A stretch of DNA of 64,000 nucleotides from Paragonimus skrjabini miyazakii. Taxonomy: Eukaryota; Platyhelminthes; Trematoda; Plagiorchiida; Troglotrematidae. Location of the stretch: contig JTDE01001115.1 in assembly GCA_014338405.1 (NCBI GenBank), positions 64,336 to 128,335 on the forward strand, given 5' to 3'. Shown here one piece after another: positions 24,530 to 35,129 of the stretch; position 1 is the stretch's first letter; each line of letters begins with the position of its first letter. A program made the translations under genes and the position numbers. Below the pieces are notes generated by a model. It did no database searches. It was not told the DNA's origin and was given only the letters and a program-made list of their open reading frames with translations.

Positions 24530-24784
24530 GCTTGATTAGGACAGTCGAGATGTATTGAATAGACGACATAATATAAAACTGAGAAGTTCACAAAATCACT
24601 GAAAAAACAATTCTGGAATTTTTCTTCGTTAGCCTCAGTTTGACTCCCTGGAACTAAATAGTGCCTCGTTTATCAGTTTTTAGTATCCCGATCGATAGTC
24701 AAATGTTTTCCTTTTTGCTTGTCGCGTACCATCTGCTTTACGATAGTCTACCAAAGTGTGTATGGTTCGGTATGCATGTCTGTC
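24530..24784 (+). repeat. 255-bp direct repeat, copy 2
   Basis: This copy is 254/255 identical by eye to 23037-23291, in the same orientation, 1,493 bp downstream. Flanking bases differ on both sides, so the borders are sharp. Confidence 0.95.
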
Positions 24785-26944
24785 CGGTAGGAAAATGCCA
24801 CCCACAGTGACTCACGATAATCCGGCCTTAACGACTAACAGCGGATAGACGTAGCAGATGAACACAAAGAAATTAAGTAAACAAGTAGCGGAAGAAAACT
24901 CCCGTCAAGGGACAAGGATTTCTGAATAATTTCATCTTCACATACTTGTAAAGCTGTTGGATGAACTAAAAAGATGGGTACATTACCAAAATCCTTCAAA
25001 CAGTTTCATTGTATTTGCCGTTTTTGAACATCAAAAAGATTGAACAGACTGAAGAATTGCAATAGAAGAACAGTGACGATAGGATGGCTTTCTTTATTCC
25101 ATCTGCACAGATGACAAAATTTACAGGAGTCATGCATCCAGTGTGTAAAAATGTTCTCATACGATTCTTCAATCCAGGGAATACCGATTATGTTGGTCTA
25201 GTTATGCTCGAACCACCCAATGCCTTCTGAATAACCGTATGTTAAACGGGGCAACTGATGCTTGTCATAGTGGGATTAAGTGTGAAACGCTGAACGATGG
25301 CCATCGTCCTTCTTCGTTTATTCGACCAACACTGTATGTACGTGCCTTTGGTTCATGAGGACCAAATGGAACAGATCTGAGGAACTTCTGATAACTAAGC
25401 AACAGGAATCCATCAGAAGTACCAGAGTCTTTCAATCAGGTCACACCAGAAAAATGAAAATTGTCCAACTCTTTCTCTTAACAAATTTGACTTCCCTTCA
25501 GTTAGTATCAACCTATTGTTCTAGACATACTCCAAGACTGCCTAAGTATCGTTCGTTTTGTGTTTTTTCACACTGCATAGAAGTAATAGATAAGATCTAT
25601 GCCATAGTTAATGATGGAAAGTCAATATAAGTTGGTCCCATGTTTCGCGTCCAGGTGAAGTCATTAGTGGACGCATTTCGAAGTAACGTTAAATTCGACT
25701 TTTGCTCTTGTTACAGCTAACTACTAGTATACACACCTTTCCCAAAAGGTAATATTTCTACACTTCACTGTTAACGGTTCATATGCAAGTTTGTAGGAAC
25801 TATGTCTATCAGAGTTGTGGCTGGATTTGTGTGTGTGGGTTGTGTTAATAATACCTACAGTGCCTCAAAGCCGTGTCAACCAACGAGCAGAGCTGTGCGT
25901 CTGACTGATCATGAATTGCACTGTTACTACCCTGCTACTCATAACCGCATTTGCTGACCATGCTGGGTTCGTGCATGGTAAACAGCAAACAACCATACCA
26001 GCGGGACAGACTGTGTCGCAAATACACCCATACGTAATAATATGAAACAGAATTACACGAATAAAAGGCGTCTATAAATATGGAAGGAACTGTGAACATT
26101 GATGGAAATATTGTGAGAAATATAGTGACCACGTTGAACATTTGAATGTGAGGAGTGTTCCGAACGGAATGCTAATTTACTTCTACGGGAACAGCATTCA
26201 GTCACTACGATTAATCAGGTTCTTCAATAGCATACCGTTCGATAAACTACATTCACATTCAACAAGACATACAATGGTAAATCAATATTGCTCAGTTTTC
26301 CTTCTTCTCATAGAATGATAGAGCTCAGGTGGTGTTTCGATCACTTGGCGTGATGTTATCTATTTCAGTCTTGATTCCTTATCTCTCTAAACCTTGGTGA
26401 TTTCTTTCAGAGGATGCAGTTCTTATCGATCTGTCTCTCTTAAAAGTGGATTAGGTGACCGGATGGGTACTTTATGTGGCTTAACTGGACTGCAGGTACA
26501 TGCATTTTCAGTCAAAGTCACCGTCCGATTAGAAGGTCAGAAACTTGCACAAAAAACTTTCACCGGATATTCTGTTCAAGAAAAATTTGAATTTCAATAG
26601 TGGGTGCATACCTGACTGTGCCACTTACTTTTGATCAATAAGATCACGCTATTCATATGGTATATACGATGAATCAGTTTCAGCATGCTATGTGTCACTT
26701 TGTATACTTCTGTGTAGACATTTTAACAGCAGGGATTAAGAAAAAACAAATACTTATATTAGTTACGTTCTGATTAGAAATGTGGGACGGAAGGTTATTG
26801 TAGTAACGGTTCTTCGCAATACGATAGGTATATCACACATTTTCCAGCTTAAGATGTCTCGACGTCACTGTCCTGCTCCCCGATGCCAAATTTACGCGTC
26901 AAACGGTTTCCATGGTCCGCTGTTCGTCTTCCTCCGGAAGCATG
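24785..26944. other. Intron 2, no element recognised
   Basis: The ORFs at 25355-25630 and 26394-26600 begin with plausible starts, and the second follows a TTTCTTTCAG acceptor-like tract. Neither has a domain I can name or a convincing exon partner. Nothing else is supported. Confidence 0.4.
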
Positions 26945-26960
26945 ATTGATCTAAATTGGA

Positions 26961-27149
26961 TCAATACATGCTTCGTTCCTCGCCATCCAGAGCACCAAAT
27001 AAATCATAAAAACTCTTTCTTACGTGTTCCAGCACTACCGCCGTGCTGTCAGTATGACATCTAAGGACAGTAGTGAGAGCCCAAAGGTGACCGATCGACC
27101 GCGGTTTCCATGCCCGGACAAACAGCGCCCGTAGTAGGTGACAAACCAT
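26961..27149 (-). pseudogene. Unknown conserved peptide, minus-strand member of an inverted pair
   Basis: The minus strand reads ...LFVRAWKPRSIGHLWALTTV, then RCHTDSTAVVLEHVRKS, then a stop. It aligns without gaps over 54 codons with the plus-strand copy at 28042-28203. Shared residues include WKPRSI, RC, VVLEH and RKS. I do not recognise the protein. The gapless coding alignment suggests a fragment of a transposon ORF or a duplicated exon. The two copies face each other across about 0.9 kb. Confidence 0.5.
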
Positions 27150-28020
27150 TGCAGGTTTACTCTTGCTTTAAGTAACGCAAGTATGATTCAGAAAAGACAA
27201 CCAGCCTCAGGCAAGTGCTGTATAGTTTTGCTAACATCACAGTACGATGGACTAACCACTCTCCAGTGGCCATGACTGATCGATAAAATGGTGAACAATG
27301 ACAATGTTTGACTAAATGTAAAAATATGTCAACGAATAACTTATCATGAAACAGTTAACCAAGCGACAATAGAAACCACCCACTGGATGCACACCGTCTA
27401 TCCATTTCGTCACATTGATATTTTTGGGGAGGTATCTGTAGAACAATCAAACTTGCCATCAATTGTGATTACTTCCACTTTTTTGAATCGCTCTTTTAGC
27501 TTATCTGTTCCACGAAGGTTCCCCTGAATCACGCTAGACACCTCACATACGTAGCAGTTATCAGTGTCCTAAGTGATGTGAAACCGCGCAGCACAAACAC
27601 ATAATTCAGCCCTCTATCCTTCGTGCAATCCTGTGAAGTTAAGTGCAAACCATGGTCAAGCTAACCTGTTGCACATTCATTCACACAGCCCAAAATTTAT
27701 TGTTGTTTGCCTCCTAGTGTTGATCGCCCACGTGACCAATGGTGAATGTTTTTCATTCACGGAGTCATCATTTCTCATTTGATTCCATATGTAACCTTCA
27801 ATCGGATATTCCGCTCTTCACCAAATGTTGACCAACTCAGCATTGGCACAGGAGAAAAGAAAAACATGGCTGGTGTCATAACAACTTCACGTCAGCTAGG
27901 TTGCTAAACGTTTTGTCCGGCTATGCTACTGTCCCAAACAGTCGGTGAATGTCAAGCCCGGTGTGAAGGTCTGGTACTCGTTAATATTTGATGTAAATTC
28001 CGGAATAAGCATGTAGCGGT

Positions 28021-28210
28021 TTGACGTCTAGTTCGGACACTATTTGCCTGGGCATGGAAACCGCGGTCGATCGATTACTTTGGGGTTCTCATTGCTGTCT
28101 ATAGGTGTTACGCTGACAACACGACAGTAGTGTTGGAACACGCGAGGAAGAGTTTGTCTGGCAAATTCGGCCCTATGGATGACGAAGGACGAAGTGTATG
28201 TCAATCGAAA
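28021..28210 (+). pseudogene. Unknown conserved peptide, plus-strand member of an inverted pair
   Basis: From about 28039 the plus strand reads LFAWAWKPRSIDYFGVLIAV, then RCYADNTTVVLEHARKS, then DDEGRSVC. It is homologous to 26961-27149 on the other strand. The nucleotide match includes GGGCATGGAAACCGCGGTCG without a mismatch. Identity of the protein is unknown. Upstream the frame is soon closed by stops, so this is a relic. Confidence 0.5.
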
Positions 28211-28400
28211 TAGACGACTCATAGATCAACAGAAGTACGGCCGGTTCACCGAAGGCTTTGGTCGTGGGCAATCAGTACCATACGAACGCACCTACCCGCT
28301 CGGTGCCCACCGTGTGCGTGTTAGTCTGCGTCCTCAGCCTGGCAAGTGAGCGGAGGCGGGCTGGTTTTGTTTGATCCCTGCACCCAACAGATCAGTCAGT
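28211..28400 (+). repeat. Dispersed repeat shared with 48560-48770
   Basis: Shared blocks in order are CGCTCGGTGCCCAC, GTCTGCGTCC, CAGCCTGGCAAGTGAGCGG and GGCGGGCTGGTTTTG, then TTTGATCCCTGC. The last block is similar to a Pol III B box, and in the other copy it is TTGTTCGATTCC, a better match. A tRNA-derived origin is possible but no convincing A box was found. Confidence 0.5.
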
Positions 28401-30949
28401 TCGCGTGTTTAGCAGCCTATCTACTGGTGTTTTAACTGTGTGACCCGGTTGGCAGCTGAAATCCAGAGCCATTTCAGCTTTATATAAAAGAACGTAGAAA
28501 TATACCAAATTGCGGTCGGATCACATACCTAAGGTTGAACAAGATTGAGATATCCAGAACAGCGGTAGCGAGTGCAGAAACGTCTGATTGGACGTGGTTT
28601 ATGCCACGTAAACCGAAGTAATCCACATAAGCTAAACTGTGGGTTCTGACAGAGCTGTAGGCCATGGATATAACTTGTTTTCTAACTGGAAAATATGGTT
28701 ACTAGGCAACAGTTGGTTCCCACCGTCAGTGATCTTGTATTGTGACTGGAAAACAACGCCGTTTGACAGATTGTCACACTTATTTACTTCAAGCACTGTT
28801 GTGGCATCAAAATAAAAGTGCTTGAGTGGTATTCACTATACACGTACATAGGGGATGAGTGCTAGACTGGTTGACAAACGTGCAGTTACTTGAGCAGAAA
28901 TGAGTTATACGTGTAATGACGGGTGTCATTTGAATAATCGAAAGACTGGTGAAAGGACGGCTGGTTTCAGACCATCACAATCAAGACGATATACTGTCCC
29001 TCCGTAGATTCAAGCACATTCCAATCTGCGTACTGTTTTGCATTGTCAGCCAATCTGAAGCGTGTGACTTGCTGACTTGCTCATTCGTGGACGAAACCTA
29101 AAATGCTAGCTAAGGCCATTCTCTCCCCTCCCCGCCCCCGAACTGTTAACAGTTCGAACAAGAAATAAACATCTAATCGCCGATAGAAAATTATGACGAA
29201 AAGCCAACTTTAGCAGACGTATCGTACAGGCCTATCGTTCTAGCAACTTCAGTAAACATTGTTGGTAAGATGACTGTGTGTTTGAACCCAGCCCATCTTG
29301 GACTGCCGGCTAGCATTGGCTACGTCACCGAAGGATCAAAAGGGTGATTTCTCTGCTTTATAATTCTCACCTTTAAAAAGATACTCCATAAACAATTTCA
29401 TTCATGAATGACCTCATCCAGTAGGGATAATTCGAATAGGGACTTAACCAGCAACCCACAGCGTTGCCAGCAGTGACCTTTATTCACTCCGTCATCAATA
29501 TTTTGAATATCTCTTTCGAACAAGTCATACATCGTACATTGCTTAAAGAACTACGTCGTAATCGACACTTGCTCAGGTTTCAGCTTACTAGCCAACTCTT
29601 CAGTCAAGAGTGAATCAGTCGAGAGTTTTAAAAGTCTGCTCCACTTGCAGCTACGTAAGAGACAAAGTGCATCGCATGTTTTCTGATCAGACTTCCAGTC
29701 CAATCCCAAGAGTATAACTGACAAATGTTGCTTCAGAGTGTTTCACCGTTCGCTGCTGATTGGCTGCATGCTGGCAACTTTATCAATGTGCCATTTTGTC
29801 CAGTTCCGTTTACTCTTCTTTGACTTACAAACTGTTCAACTTACTTATTCATTCATCTATACGCAATCGGATATATTTTAGCATAGATCTGTCCCATTCC
29901 AGTAAAAAGCTATGGACGTGTTATGCGTGACAAGTAGTATCGTGATTGAACTAAAGATGACGGAGTTGTGTTGATGTCAGTTATGTGCTATATGCAACAT
30001 CTGACAAAATAATACGTAGTAGTACTTGGTCACATTTTGTTAATAGTATAACATTTTTGTAACTGATTCGGAGTCCATGTTAGGGGACGCATCTCTTGGC
30101 GAAGTAGTCAAGACAAATCACGTCATGCCGGTCGATCGATCCGACTTCGTATGCGCTGGCCTGTGTTATTCCACTGAGCCAATCAAATTGCATCCATGTG
30201 GGCAAACGCCTGTACGCTGTCTGAAATGTAATGTGGTTCGTTCGACGGCCCGACAGCCAGTGTGTTTTACATCGAACTGCCACATATGATCATCTCGCCC
30301 GATTGACCCTACGTATAGTCGATCATGTATAGTAATCGTTTAACCCTATATATTCAAAGCCCTTCGGCCTAATATTGACTCGTTTTTTTCCAGTAAACGG
30401 TGTTACTACGTCTTTTCTCCTTGGTTTTGGGTCAAACGATTGAGCGCTTAATATAGTTTATTTTGAAGAGCAATATAACATATCTTCGTTCAAAGAAAGA
30501 ACAAACAGTGACACCAAAATTAAGCAATAGAGATATAAAAAGTTGAATGTGAAAACAAGCTGGCTGTCACATGTGAGACGTTGCACGGTTAGCGACATTG
30601 AAACAGTTGACAAGTCCTCTCACAAGAATAGCAGGCTTTAATGGGCCACTCATCAAATGAAAAGTTATATGTGGCTTATATACTGAACAGTTTTACAGTG
30701 TAAAATAAAATACATGAAAAATAATGAAAAGAAAATAGGCGAACAATCAGTCTCAAGTAATCAAAAAGCTCTTGAGGTCACAAAAGTGCTTTCACAGTCA
30801 AGGTTCATGCATCAAGACAGAAAAATGTCCTTCATAACGGGATAGCTGTCAGAGAGGTAACAACAGTTAACGCCAGGTTCCGCGCTTAAATGCGTCGTAG
30901 GTTTTTAGGTAACCCAGAACAGACAGTAGAAATAAATCCGTGACTGCGT
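28401..30949. other. Intron 2, no element recognised
   Basis: No domain-bearing ORF was found. A 70-codon ORF at 30077-30289 is cysteine-containing but has an equally long ORF opposite it and no splice support. The part near 30700-30949 may be the 3' untranslated region of the R2-type element. Confidence 0.4.
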
Positions 30950-30978
30950 AGGGGGCAGCCCCAGTCGAAGAATAGCGT

Positions 30979-31465
30979 TACTCGATGAAGGAAATATAAT
31001 ACCACGAAAAGAGATGATANNNNNNNNNNNNNNNNNNNNNNNNNNNNNNNNNNNNNNNNNNNNNNNNNNNNNNNNNNNNNNNNNNNNNNNNNNNNNNNNN
31101 NNNNNNNNNNNNNNNNNNNGAAACAGAGTTCACATCACAGCCCAGAGTATGGAGGACCGATTGAATAGCGGCATTATTAGAGTCGGTCTCGTATTTCGCG
31201 GTCTCGTCTATCCAGGCTAATTGGCTTCGGTAATCATCCACTATACTGAGGTCAAGCACCACAGCAGCGTCGTCACGAACCACGATCACATCGGGTTTGA
31301 TAAACGAGCTCGTCATTGGTACTCGCAACTCCTCGAAGACTGTATAGCCCAACTTGCGCAGTCACTTCGCCAGGTCTTTAGCCACACGGTTGTGTCGTGC
31401 ACATCGCACGTCATGGGTGATCCAGTACGACTGTAGAATATGAGCAAGGCTTTCCGGTTGACCAC
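30979..31465 (-). pseudogene. R2-type element: Cys-His motif and restriction-like endonuclease
   Basis: After a frameshift the minus strand reads CRGNCGQPESLAHILQSYW. R2 elements have C-x3-C-x7-H-x4-C here, and the final Cys is replaced by Tyr. A TGA at 31364-31362 interrupts the frame. Next comes SFIKPDVIVVRDDAAVVLDL, then SIVDD, the PD...D catalytic signature of the R2 endonuclease (31310-31240). The sequence then enters the N gap at 31119-31020. Confidence 0.85.
31020..31119. other. Assembly gap (100 N)
   Basis: One hundred N, a conventional placeholder length, lie inside the C-terminus of the R2-type element. The true missing length is unknown. Confidence 1.
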
Positions 31466-32794
31466 AGTTGCCACGGCACAGAATTGAGTGGACACTTCGG
31501 CCACCTCGTGAGTTTCAGACTTTAGTCCGCAACAGACTACATCTGAGCTGGATAGCACGATTCTGGGGAATATGCGATCTGGGTTGAACAGCCAACGATT
31601 CGAGAGTGGAGAGCGTGACACTTCCTGAAGACCACAGCCATCAAGCGAATGGTAGAGCTTATCCATCCATGCCACATGGGCTTCCTCCTTGTTCGTCACC
31701 ACTACACCCTGAACGCGTACTGGGATGTTTATTTCCCTCAAGATAGGGCCAAACGAATTATCTTTGACCACATTCCGCAGAACTGGACACTGATTGGACA
31801 GAAGTCTCTCCACTCGAGATTTACGCGACATTGGAATAGTGGTAGACAAACTTGGGACGCCCAAACCGCCCAAATGAATTGGGGCATGGATATAGCCGAT
31901 TGGTGTGTCTTTAGGAAGGCGAAGCCACTGCCGAACAAACTGGCGAATCGTACAGTCCATGGATTTCAGCGTGTTACGGTGGACTCGGCGCAATACTAAC
32001 GAGTGATTCATCTTCGGGATCAGATGCTGTCTCAGGAGTTCAAGACGTTGGTGTGGCTTTAAGGGCGCTTTGGTAGTTTCGTCCAGCATCGTACGAAGTT
32101 GCAGACGGTGTTTAGTGAATGATTTACCCTTCCAGGTGAACGGGATATCTAGATAGGCCCCCGTGTCGGAGGCGCTTAGTGAGTGGATAATGTCCTGGCC
32201 GAAGTGAATAGACTCACATGAGATGGCAGTTACATTGTGTCTATGGTCACCACGGATGACCGTGAGTTTAGTCTTAGGCGTGTTGATCTTCAGTCCGAAT
32301 AAATCCAGGGCACTAGCGGCGGACGCAAGCTTCTTAGAGAGACGCGTAGGATTCTCAGTTAGAAGGATCAGATCGTCGGCGTAAGCGAAACCGCTAACCA
32401 GTGTGTCGTGGAACTGGTAGCCAAGCTCCGGTCGAGATAGTGCTAATACCTAATCCATTGCCATGATGAATAGTAGCGGGGATAGTGGGTCACCCTGGCG
32501 AACACCACGCAGGGACAGCAGAATGGAGCCATTGAGCGTGGCGGAAGCATTCATGTAGGGTTCGGCAATGTAATGCGTTAGAGGTGGAGGAGCACCGAAG
32601 GCTCGGGCCGATATGATAATCGAATCTTGTGAGATAGAATGAAACGCTTTGGACACATCGATAAAGGCCGCACACAAACTTGAAGACGTGGTACATGAGT
32701 TCCGAAGCAACGCATGAAGCAGGGAGGTCGCCTCAAGGCAACCGTCACGATGTAGGAATGCAAACTGGAGAGCGGGCAGTTGAAAGCGTGAATC
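31466..32794 (-). pseudogene. R2-type element: RT catalytic core and thumb
   Basis: This is the same frame as the zinc-finger part. Motif A is present as AAFIDVSKAFHS, keeping the catalytic Asp of the family. Motif B reads LRGVRQGDPLSPLLFIMAMD and is followed by a TAG. Motif C is FAYADDLILLTE with FAYADD at 32390-32373. Further down LGGLGVPSLST marks the thumb. With a single stop inside, this looks like a recently inactivated copy. Confidence 0.88.
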
Positions 32795-33679
32795 CTAACG
32801 ATCGGCCAATATCTTGTGGAAACAACGTATCAACGTTAAAGATACGGCGATAGGTCTGAGCTCGGTGGGAGATGAAGGATTGTTTACTTTGGGTACAAGC
32901 GTGATGCGAGAGTGGCATAAGTGGATCGGACAACTTTGGGTTAGCAGGAAAAGTTTGAAGTATCCAGCCAAGGCATTAGCTTTCTTACGCTTCAAATGTT
33001 TGGACAACAGTTTGTCCAAACCCGGAGCGGTGTTTTCCATATGCTTCAAGGTGCGTGATACTTCATCTCCGGTGATCTGGTCGACCAATGACCAGTCCGG
33101 AGACAGAATTGTGCGATATGGTCGCTCATCAACATGTGGATGAGCCGATAGTACCTCGGACCAGTTTTCGTTGGAATTATCCGATGTCGTGTTAGTCTGT
33201 GAGACGGTAGTTGGATCGGCAGCAGGGGCAATATTCCTGTGCCAATTCAGCAAATGCAGACGGGTCCGAATGCTCTCCAAAGTACTACTTTGGAAATGCA
33301 ACAAGAGCCGATGGTGAAGTTCGCGTCGAGTAGGGCACGACGGAGCCAGTGCATCGGCACATCTGACAAGAGAAGCCGATTCTTGCTGAGACCAATTGAA
33401 TCCAGCAGTTTTCATGGACGTGAGCTCCTCATGATTGCGTTCGACGGAATGTGCATGCCTTCTGTTTTGACTGAGACCAATTTTTGTGGGTAAGCTGCGG
33501 TCACAGTTGGCACAGTCGAAGAGTGTTGCAGGCTGGCTGTCTACTTCCTGCTCTGGACCATTCCAGCATCGATGCATACGAGTATGCGCCGACAAGCCAG
33601 CATTCGATTTGCAAATCTGACCACATTCTGAACAGGTGTACTCCGCTCGCCTATCCTGTGTACTGGAAGTTGCCTGCAC
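32795..33679 (-). pseudogene. R2-type element: zinc fingers and N-terminal RT
   Basis: The first finger (33637-33560) fits C-x2-C-x12-H-x3-H: CSECGQICKSNAGLSAHTRM, then H. The second starts CANCDRSLPTKIGLSQNRRH and has Asn where the first zinc-binding His is expected, so it is probably broken. A charged linker follows, then RT motifs with TAPGLDKLLSKHLK and ITLVPKVNN plus LRPIAVSLTLIRCFHKILA. The piece ends at a TAG after LADR; CAG to TAG would explain it, since the frame continues without a shift. Confidence 0.85.
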
Positions 33680-33697
33680 GGAGTTGCTGGCGATAAT

Positions 33698-34926
33698 TTA
33701 ATTGTCATGATCGAATGTAACTAGTACGATTAAAACCGGTTAGTGTGGTTGGCCTTATCTGGAGTTACTGAACTCTTAGCCAGTCAAGGTCTGCACCGAG
33801 ACTGCTCAGTCGGCACCACGAGGAGGTGGTTCAGCGCGCCAACGCGCCGACGGGTCGACCCAGCAGTTCGTTAGAATCCATTCTTTCAGAACTCCGCGCT
33901 AACCCCTCTTTCAAATGACCGCGTCTCGTTACGGGAGCCAATTTTACTGCATAGAATTCCATACAATGTACGTAAACCACTTCCGTCAGTAGTGTCACTA
34001 GGTAGAACTTCTGTAGAAAAAATGCATACGCACAGAAAAGGAACTCTGTGTAGGAAGTGGACCGTAACAAAAAAGCCGATTTTTCTAATGATTTTTCCCG
34101 GGGCCAGCCAGCTGAGGGCACATATTACAGCAGTGTTCAAAGACCAACGCGCAAAGCTGTAAGTGAAGTGAATTAATGGTCATCAACGAACACTGATTAT
34201 GGGTTTGGATAACAGTTCGAACATCTTGATATGTCAGTTGAGCACATTTTCCCCCGGCTCGCTCACAGTCTAACCTCATGAAATGTATGACTGGCTGGCC
34301 GGCCCGGTGACACTTTGCACGTGATCGGCTACATAAAATCCTGCCAGCCGAGTCAAGACCACTACAAATGAATCAGGCATACTGGATTTTTATGCCGCTT
34401 GACCTCCGCACAACAAACTAGGATATCAACGTTGTGTGCAAATTTATGCCATGTATTTCAAACTTTACGATCACACTTATTTCTTTATTTCGCCATATGA
34501 GACAACGTTCTAGGTGAGTGATGCAATTTTGTTAAATTTGCCGATTATCTTTCTATTGAATTCCAAATTACCCTCTAACAAAAGCAACTTACTGATTTGG
34601 TTGGTAATAAGTTATGTTGTACTCTTAATGTGAATGACTAAAACTGAATGGTTTGCTTCGTGCCGTTCATTTTTGTCATGTTCGATTTTTAACCGCTCAC
34701 AACAAGTGAAAAAATCTTCCTCTGTGATGTGACCTTTAAGTAGACATTAATCGTTCTGTTCAAAATAACAAAGTTCCAGATTGACCAATTCTGCAATCTT
34801 CGCATTCAGTCTGGTTAATAGTTTCATGGTTAATTCACATTATCACAACGCATGTTTTATTCAAACATGTTTGTTAATCGGTGTTCATTTATTGAATCTG
34901 TTGTGCTTGTGTCTGTACGTATATAG
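33698..34926. other. End of intron 2, no element recognised
   Basis: No supported gene. The intron ends TGTGTCTGTACGTATATAG directly before exon 3. Confidence 0.5.
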
Positions 34927-35129
34927 CGCTGAATCTCACAGAGGGTGAAGGACGTCAGCATTTGTGGTCGAAAATGCAAGCGATCATGCGCCATTTAAAT
35001 CGTCTAAGTGATCAGTATGATTACTTTTATAAGACTGACGATGACTCCTATGCCGTCCTGGAAAACCTATGGTTGACTGTATCAAGCTATAATCCGAACG
35101 AACGATTCTTCATGGGCTATCCCTTCTAT
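34927..35129 (+). CDS. C1GALT1-like: Core 1 beta-1,3-galactosyltransferase-like gene, exon 3 (DDD motif)
   Basis: The exon encodes residues 121-188. It starts LNLTEGEGRQHLWSKMQAIM, where the family has LKTKEGRDQLYWKT. The core is QYDYFYKTDDDSYAVLENL, the DxD metal and UDP-sugar binding motif (Asp158-160), which the family writes as ADWF-KADDDTY. It ends NERFFMGYPFY at a GTAAGT donor. The acceptor is TACGTATATAG. The entry phase of 1 combines with exon 2 to give Ala121, and exit phase 0 fits exon 4. NLT at residue 123 is a possible glycosylation site. This exon gives the firmest family assignment. Confidence 0.95.

Larger units (their letters stand above)
30950..33697 (-). mobile_element. R2-superclade (RLE-type) non-LTR retrotransposon, nearly intact
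   Basis: This is a minus-strand element in intron 2, antisense to the host gene. From 33679 down, one frame stays open to about 31466 apart from two TAG codons (32797-32795, 32452-32450). It encodes two N-terminal C2H2 fingers, a linker, RT with FAYADD intact, and the thumb. A frameshift near 31465 leads to the Cys-His motif and the restriction-like endonuclease. The family inserts by target-primed reverse transcription using that endonuclease. There is no ATG after the upstream stop, so the 5' end is truncated or uses another start. The 3' part contains a 100-base gap. Flanks show no 28S rDNA. Confidence 0.88.

Noticed and set aside
30077..30289. 70-codon ORF with several cysteines, suggestive of a zinc-binding protein
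   Set aside because: The cysteines do not fit a named finger pattern, the opposite strand is open over the same length, and no splice sites or conserved partner support it.
33698..34000. 28S rDNA flank expected next to an R2 element
   Set aside because: The sequence beyond the 5' end of the R2-type element is AT-rich and shows no resemblance to conserved 28S sequence.
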